This document shows positions 48,966-52,918 of a stretch of 52,918 nt of DNA, in pieces. Origin of the DNA: CAYSWS01 sp964434935 (GTDB lineage Bacteria > Patescibacteriota > WWE3 > UBA101185 > UBA10185); the NCBI GenBank assembly GCA_964434935.1, contig CAYSWS010000005.1:1-52918 (forward strand). Direction: 5' to 3'. The first letter of the stretch is position 1. Every line of letters starts with the position of its first letter. The position numbers and the translations under genes were made by a program. The notes beneath the pieces were generated by a model. The model did not search any database, was not told where the DNA came from, and worked only from the letters and a program-made list of their open reading frames with translations.

Positions 48966-50009
48966 TTATTCCGGAATTAGTTTGGACATTTCGTCAGAGA
49001 GTTTGTTGATCATGATGCTGGCCCTAGATGGGGCGCCCTCGCTTGTGTATGTCCACAAACCCACATCCCTCAATCTCAGCCTGAACTCAAAAGATTCTCC
49101 GGCCTTTATGATAAATGGCTCTGCCAATTCGGGGTAGTCCTGCTTTAATTGAACAAAAGTAATATCCTCGTTGGAGTTGTTGGTCCATCTAATGACCTGA
49201 CCAGCATAAGCCTGGGCATTTCTGGGTTTGAAGTTTCCGTCCACGAATTCAATTTCCTTGGTGCCAAACCTATCATCGACTGCATTGTAAACCTCGGTAT
49301 ATTGCTGTTGCAGAGCTGTGTCTTCCTCAACTTGTTTCTGCTCCTTAAGTTCGACCACATCTATCTTTTTACTGGCTAGCTCTTGTTCGACCTGATATCT
49401 AAGATCTTCAGGACCCGTAACCTCAAGCTGCCTACCGTTCAAAAAGAAGGTAGGTGTAGCATTTATACCGATCCTGTTACCATAGCTGACGTCTTCCTGC
49501 ACCTGATTCTTTACACCCTGGTCATTGTAGTCCTGTCTGAACTTTTCCAAGTCCATGCCTAAAAGATCCGCATATCTGACAAAATCTCCTTCCTCAAAAT
49601 TTTCTGGATTTTCATATAAAATATCAATGAATTCCCAAAACTTTCCCTGGTTGCCGGCGGCTTGGGCGGCTTGGGCGGCTTGGTCGGAGTTCTTGTGTTG
49701 AGGCAGAGGGAAATTTCTGATAGCCCACCTGAGTTGTTCAGGGTAGGTATTGGAGAGCTCTTTGACGGTGGGATGATAAGCTCGACAGGCCGGACAGCCA
49801 AAATCGGTGAATTCGACCAGAGTAACCTTAGCACCGAAAGGCCCCTTGATATTGGTGTGATCGGAAATTAGTTCCTGCTGATCGGTTTCTATGAGTTCTG
49901 GAGTGGTGGGAGGTTTTAGCTGGGCGGTCAAAATGATGAATAAGAAAACGCCCAGAGTGAGCATGCCAATAAAAAGAACAGGCTTATTTCTTTGGAATAA
50001 ATCTTTCAT
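48966..50009 (-). CDS. DsbA-like thioredoxin protein fused to a cupredoxin-like domain
   Basis: 347 residues: membrane anchor (10-30), a DsbA-type thioredoxin domain with CPAC at 72-75 and cis-Pro in ATPTFFL, then from about 255 a beta domain (VIRWTNNSNED, IIKAGESFEF, VGLWTYTSEG) shaped like a cupredoxin but without the His, Cys and Met copper ligands. Predicted to form disulfides in secreted proteins such as the Cys-rich ones coded in this window. It is the last gene of the transketolase operon. AGGAG ends one base before the ATG. Confidence 0.85.
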   Translation of the reverse strand: MKDLFQRNKPVLFIGMLTLGVFLFIILTAQLKPPTTPELIETDQQELISDHTNIKGPFGAKVTLVEFTDFGCPACRAYHPTVKELSNTYPEQLRWAIRNFPLPQHKNSDQAAQAAQAAGNQGKFWEFIDILYENPENFEEGDFVRYADLLGMDLEKFRQDYNDQGVKNQVQEDVSYGNRIGINATPTFFLNGRQLEVTGPEDLRYQVEQELASKKIDVVELKEQKQVEEDTALQQQYTEVYNAVDDRFGTKEIEFVDGNFKPRNAQAYAGQVIRWTNNSNEDITFVQLKQDYPELAEPFIIKAGESFEFRLRLRDVGLWTYTSEGAPSRASIMINKLSDEMSKLIPE

Positions 50010-50022
50010 ACTCCTTAAGGTT

Positions 50023-50985
50023 TTACATTACTTTGGTCAGTTTTTCAAGTTGGTCCTTAGTTTTAAGGCCGTGCACAGCTCCAATCTCCCTGATAACAAA
50101 AGAAGAATTGACCAAACCCCAATATAAAGCTTCCTTGAGGTCCTTGCCGTAAAAAAGCGCCGAAACAAAACTGGCGGCAAATGAATCTCCGGCGCCTGTT
50201 TTGTCCGTTACCGGTTTGTCTATTTTGTAGGCTGGAGCTTGTATAAGTTCCCGTCCATCATGAGCTGAGGCTCCGGCATTACCTTCCGTGATGACGGTTA
50301 GTTTTGGTCCCAAGGCTTGCAGTTTTTTATGAAGTTCCTCCAGCTCACCCTCACCCACGAATGTTATAGCCTCATCTTTGTTCACGAAGAGCACATGGGA
50401 CACACCCAGCATATTCTTTATAGATGGCAAACCTGCCCTGACATGATAGGTACCGGGATTAAAGGCCACTCCTATATCGGGATTGGCTTTAAGATAGACC
50501 ACCAACTCTTCCTGAAAGTGTTCGAACCCGGGGCCGACCGAAGTGTAGTAAAGCCATCTGGGCTTAGGCCAGCTCTGCACTTGATAGGGACGCTTTTCGT
50601 GGTGGGAGAAGATGGTCCTTTCCCCGTTGTACACGATCACGGGATGGATGCCGGTGAGAGAATCTTTATCCTTGCGCATAAAAGATGTGTCGATGCCGTT
50701 TTCGGTCAGTTCGCTCATGATGCGGTCAGCTTCCTCATCGTCTCCCGTTTCCGCATAGACCGCCGCCTGCAAGCCCAGCTTGGTAGCTGCCATAGAGACG
50801 TTGACGGCATTGCCGGCAATATTACTTCTTACACTTTTTACCGGGATCTTGCTGCCGTGATAAAAGCAGATCCGGGGATGTTCCGGATTTTTGTCATCGG
50901 AAAGTTCACTGCCCTCAACCTTCATGTAAAGGTCAATGCAGACGTCCCCTATGGTGAGTATATCTATGGAATTACTTTTTACCAC
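50023..50985 (-). CDS. PfkB-family sugar kinase
   Basis: Ribokinase fold, 320 residues. GDVCIDLYMKV at the start, GNAVNVSMAATKLG as the sugar-binding stretch, and the C-terminal DKTGAGDSFAASF with the catalytic Asp. The sugar is not clear; the place next to transketolase suggests a pentose or a ketose phosphate route. It starts at GTG and overlaps the end of the transketolase gene by 14 bases. Confidence 0.86.
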   Translation of the reverse strand: MVKSNSIDILTIGDVCIDLYMKVEGSELSDDKNPEHPRICFYHGSKIPVKSVRSNIAGNAVNVSMAATKLGLQAAVYAETGDDEEADRIMSELTENGIDTSFMRKDKDSLTGIHPVIVYNGERTIFSHHEKRPYQVQSWPKPRWLYYTSVGPGFEHFQEELVVYLKANPDIGVAFNPGTYHVRAGLPSIKNMLGVSHVLFVNKDEAITFVGEGELEELHKKLQALGPKLTVITEGNAGASAHDGRELIQAPAYKIDKPVTDKTGAGDSFAASFVSALFYGKDLKEALYWGLVNSSFVIREIGAVHGLKTKDQLEKLTKVM

Positions 50986-51970
50986 GGGCGGAAAGGGTCA
51001 AACTTTTTACTTGTTCGACAATATCTTTTTGCGATAACCCATGCTTTTTCAGTAGTTCCTCATAACTTCCTGATTCACCGAAAACGTCTTTCACACCCAT
51101 TTTGTGGATAAGTACTGGTGCTTTTTCCGAGAGCATTTCGGACACGGCTCCTCCCAAACCCGCCATCACTTGATGTTCTTCGACTGTGAGTACTTTTTTG
51201 GTTTTTAGGGTTGATCTCACAAGCGTGTCTTCGTCCAAGGGTTTTATGGTGTGTACATTGATGACCTCAACTCCTATTTTGTGCTTTAATTCAAGCTCCC
51301 TGGCCGCTTTTAAGGCTTCGTAGATAATGGGGCCGCTGGAAATTAGCGTTACATCCTCGCCTTTTTTAAGAACTTGTGCTTTGCCAACCTCAAAAGGCGT
51401 GTTTTTTGTGGTAAAGATAGGGGATTCTTGTCGAAAAAACCTTAGATAAACAGGTCCTTTGATCTCAGCTGCGGCAAACACAGCTTTTTGGGCCTGATGG
51501 TAGTCAGCTGGACAAATGACCGTCATATTGGGCAGCACGCGGGTGAGGGCAATGTCTTCCAAAGCTTGATGGGTGGCGCCATCTTGGCTGGCGGACAATC
51601 CGGCATGCGTACTGGCAATTTTGACATTAGCCTCGGTGTAGCATATGGAAACCCTGATCTGTTCCCAATTCCTGCCGGGGCTAAAAACGGCAAAGGAAGT
51701 CATGAAAGGGATCTTACCGCTCAAGGCCAACCCGGCGCTTATGCCGGCCATGTTTTGTTCGGCTACGCCAACCTGCACAAATCTCCCCGTGTATTTAGCC
51801 GCAAACTTTTGTGCACGCGTGGATTCCATGAGGTCTGCTGTCAGTACTACTACGTCTTTATTTTCGGCCCCCAAGACCAGCAAACCATCTCCCAAACCGT
51901 TCCTGGTAGAGTCGGCCTTTATGTTGGCGTTAAAAATATCTGGGTTTAGTTTGAGGCTTTCGTTGAGCAT
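50972..51970 (-). CDS. transketolase, C-terminal subunit
   Basis: 332 residues equal to the pyrimidine-binding and C-terminal domains: DLMESTRAQKF, VGVAEQNMAGISAGLAL with the catalytic Glu for thiamine diphosphate, THAGLSASQDGATHQALEDIA, then the C domain VEEHQVMAGLGGAV. It works with the N-terminal subunit coded upstream. Its ATG shares a base with the stop of the preceding gene. Confidence 0.94.
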   Translation of the reverse strand: MLNESLKLNPDIFNANIKADSTRNGLGDGLLVLGAENKDVVVLTADLMESTRAQKFAAKYTGRFVQVGVAEQNMAGISAGLALSGKIPFMTSFAVFSPGRNWEQIRVSICYTEANVKIASTHAGLSASQDGATHQALEDIALTRVLPNMTVICPADYHQAQKAVFAAAEIKGPVYLRFFRQESPIFTTKNTPFEVGKAQVLKKGEDVTLISSGPIIYEALKAARELELKHKIGVEVINVHTIKPLDEDTLVRSTLKTKKVLTVEEHQVMAGLGGAVSEMLSEKAPVLIHKMGVKDVFGESGSYEELLKKHGLSQKDIVEQVKSLTLSARGKK

Positions 51971-52500
51971 TAATTACATTCCTTAACTTGTTTGACCCTT
52001 TCGAACTCAACCTTCATGCCGGTAATATCAACAGCTACCAGATCCACAGCCACATTCTTGTTTTCCACTATTTCACAAGTACTACCCGGCTCTGTTTCTT
52101 GGATGGAAACCAGCAGCGTGTTCTTATCCTTATCCTCGTAAAGTTTTCTTATCTTTATACCTACGCCTTCTGCGTCATTGGTGTCGGTAGAAACCCCCAG
52201 CAGCATTTCCCGGTTGAAATCAATGTCTTCCCGCACTGTGAGATAGCCTGATTCGTCCACATAATTTAAGAATTGGATCAACTCTTCTTCGCTGGTGATG
52301 ACCGCACGCTGCTTTTCCAGATACTTATCCGTGTAAGCCACAGTGGGAAAGCCGTTTATGCGCCTGACCTCAAGCTTTTTATTCAATTTAAAAAGCTCAT
52401 TATCACTTAAAAAGACAAAATAGATGAGGATCAAAAGTCCCATGAGAATGAAAAGCGGAATGAGATTTATTTTTTTGCCGTTTGGTTTATTCGTAGACAT
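51970..52500 (-). CDS. membrane-anchored hypothetical protein between the transketolase subunits
   Basis: 176 residues: a basic start, one membrane helix (13-30) and an extracellular domain of unknown family with two Cys (STCEIVE, VKECN at the end). It overlaps the N-terminal subunit gene by 14 bases and touches the C-terminal subunit gene, so all three are translated together, though nothing suggests it belongs to the enzyme. Confidence 0.7.
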   Translation of the reverse strand: MSTNKPNGKKINLIPLFILMGLLILIYFVFLSDNELFKLNKKLEVRRINGFPTVAYTDKYLEKQRAVITSEEELIQFLNYVDESGYLTVREDIDFNREMLLGVSTDTNDAEGVGIKIRKLYEDKDKNTLLVSIQETEPGSTCEIVENKNVAVDLVAVDITGMKVEFERVKQVKECN

Positions 52501-52918
52501 CGGATATTTTTCCTTTCAGAGTTCTAAGTTGTTTTAAGGCTTGGGCGGCCTCTTTTTTGCTTGGAGGTTTGCCGTGCCACTCAAATTTATTCTCCATGAA
52601 TTCTACGCCTTTTCCCGGTATGGTGTGGGCGATAATAGCGGTTGGTCTTTGGCTGACTGATTTAGCCATTTGGCAGGCGTTTATTATTTCTTCTATGTTG
52701 TGCCCGTCGATCTCCAGCACGAACCAGTTGAAGGCTTCCAGTTTATCCCGCAGGTTTTCCAGGGGCATGATGTCTTCGGTGTAACCGTCAATTTGTATGT
52801 TATTTCTGTCGATGATCCAGGTGAGCTTATTTAATTTATTATTGGGCGCGAACATGGCTGCTTCCCAGATCTGACCTTCGTTGAGCTCGCCGTCACTGGT
52901 GAGGCAATAGGTTCGGTA
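52487..52918 (-). CDS. transketolase, N-terminal subunit (partial, runs off the window)
   Basis: 144 residues of the C-terminal part of the thiamine diphosphate-binding domain are visible: TSDGELNEGQIWEAAMFAP (metal and cofactor motif) at the window edge, IIDRNNIQIDGYT, then HTIPGKGVEFMENKFEWHG. The missing start lies beyond the window. Together with the downstream subunit it makes a two-gene transketolase. Confidence 0.93.
   Translation of the reverse strand, partial: YRTYCLTSDGELNEGQIWEAAMFAPNNKLNKLTWIIDRNNIQIDGYTEDIMPLENLRDKLEAFNWFVLEIDGHNIEEIINACQMAKSVSQRPTAIIAHTIPGKGVEFMENKFEWHGKPPSKKEAAQALKQLRTLKGKISDVYE

Noticed and set aside
1..52918. UGA read as glycine, as in some CPR groups
   Set aside because: pgi, sufD and the 69-residue gene end at TGA exactly where the protein should end, and no conserved gene has an internal TGA.

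Overview
The window looks like a chromosome segment of a small-genome bacterium of the Candidate Phyla Radiation (Patescibacteria). TGA is read as a stop throughout, so this is the standard bacterial code, not the UGA-glycine code of Gracilibacteria/SR1. The main reasons for the placement are the many short or stripped-down versions of bacterial genes (101-residue MscL, 196-residue SufD, stand-alone 5'-3' exonuclease, split transketolase), very tight gene packing, many one-TM 'anchored' hypotheticals, and most genes starting within a few bases of their own -10 box. The placement is an inference from gene style; no rRNA lies in the window.

Layout. 1-5.6 kb: sugar nucleotide synthesis (mannose-1-phosphate guanylyltransferase), mscL, tRNA-Ser, a TraX-like membrane protein, and dnaG-rpoD. 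5.6-22 kb, mostly minus strand: membrane glycosyltransferase and pgi; trypsin-like protease followed directly by a homologue of aminoglycoside-resistance 16S rRNA methyltransferases; YbaK-type editing protein; two glycosidases; a MgtC/DUF4010 membrane protein; an odd S41 protease with a J-domain-like insert; PEBP, DUF192, SRAP and MsrA proteins; small hypotheticals. 22.1-22.6 kb holds no convincing gene but has a consensus promoter, many nested hairpins and a terminator, and I call it a candidate structured RNA of about 400 nt. 22.6-27.4 kb: accessory genes including a GC-rich secreted protein with a long structured leader. 27.4-35 kb: H+-pyrophosphatase, AT-rich hypotheticals, MscS, then an array of three small minus-strand genes separated by four copies of one intergenic element. 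35-41.4 kb: tRNA-Asn, DUF1189 protein, and a complete iron-sulfur assembly operon (ArsR-type regulator, sufC, sufB, sufD, sufS, sufU, DUF1858) followed by a ribosome hibernation factor. 41.4-44 kb: tRNA-Ile(UAU), initiator tRNA and elongator tRNA-Met with unusual duplications upstream, a tyrosine recombinase and an FtsB-like protein. 44-49 kb: trpS, ftsH, 5'-3' exonuclease, a receiver-domain protein and nth. 49-52.9 kb, minus strand: split transketolase, a PfkB kinase and a DsbA-like protein.

Two styles of gene start coexist. Over twenty genes have a -10 hexamer ending 6-11 nt before the start codon and no Shine-Dalgarno sequence, as expected for leaderless mRNAs. About a dozen others, mostly small or accessory, have a proper Shine-Dalgarno sequence, and several of these also have a TTGAC-type -35 and a leader of tens of bases. 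Seven promoters, mostly of this second type, carry a CCTATAG-like motif, which suggests a shared control.

All calls are from reading the sequence; family names are recognised by motif and not by database search.
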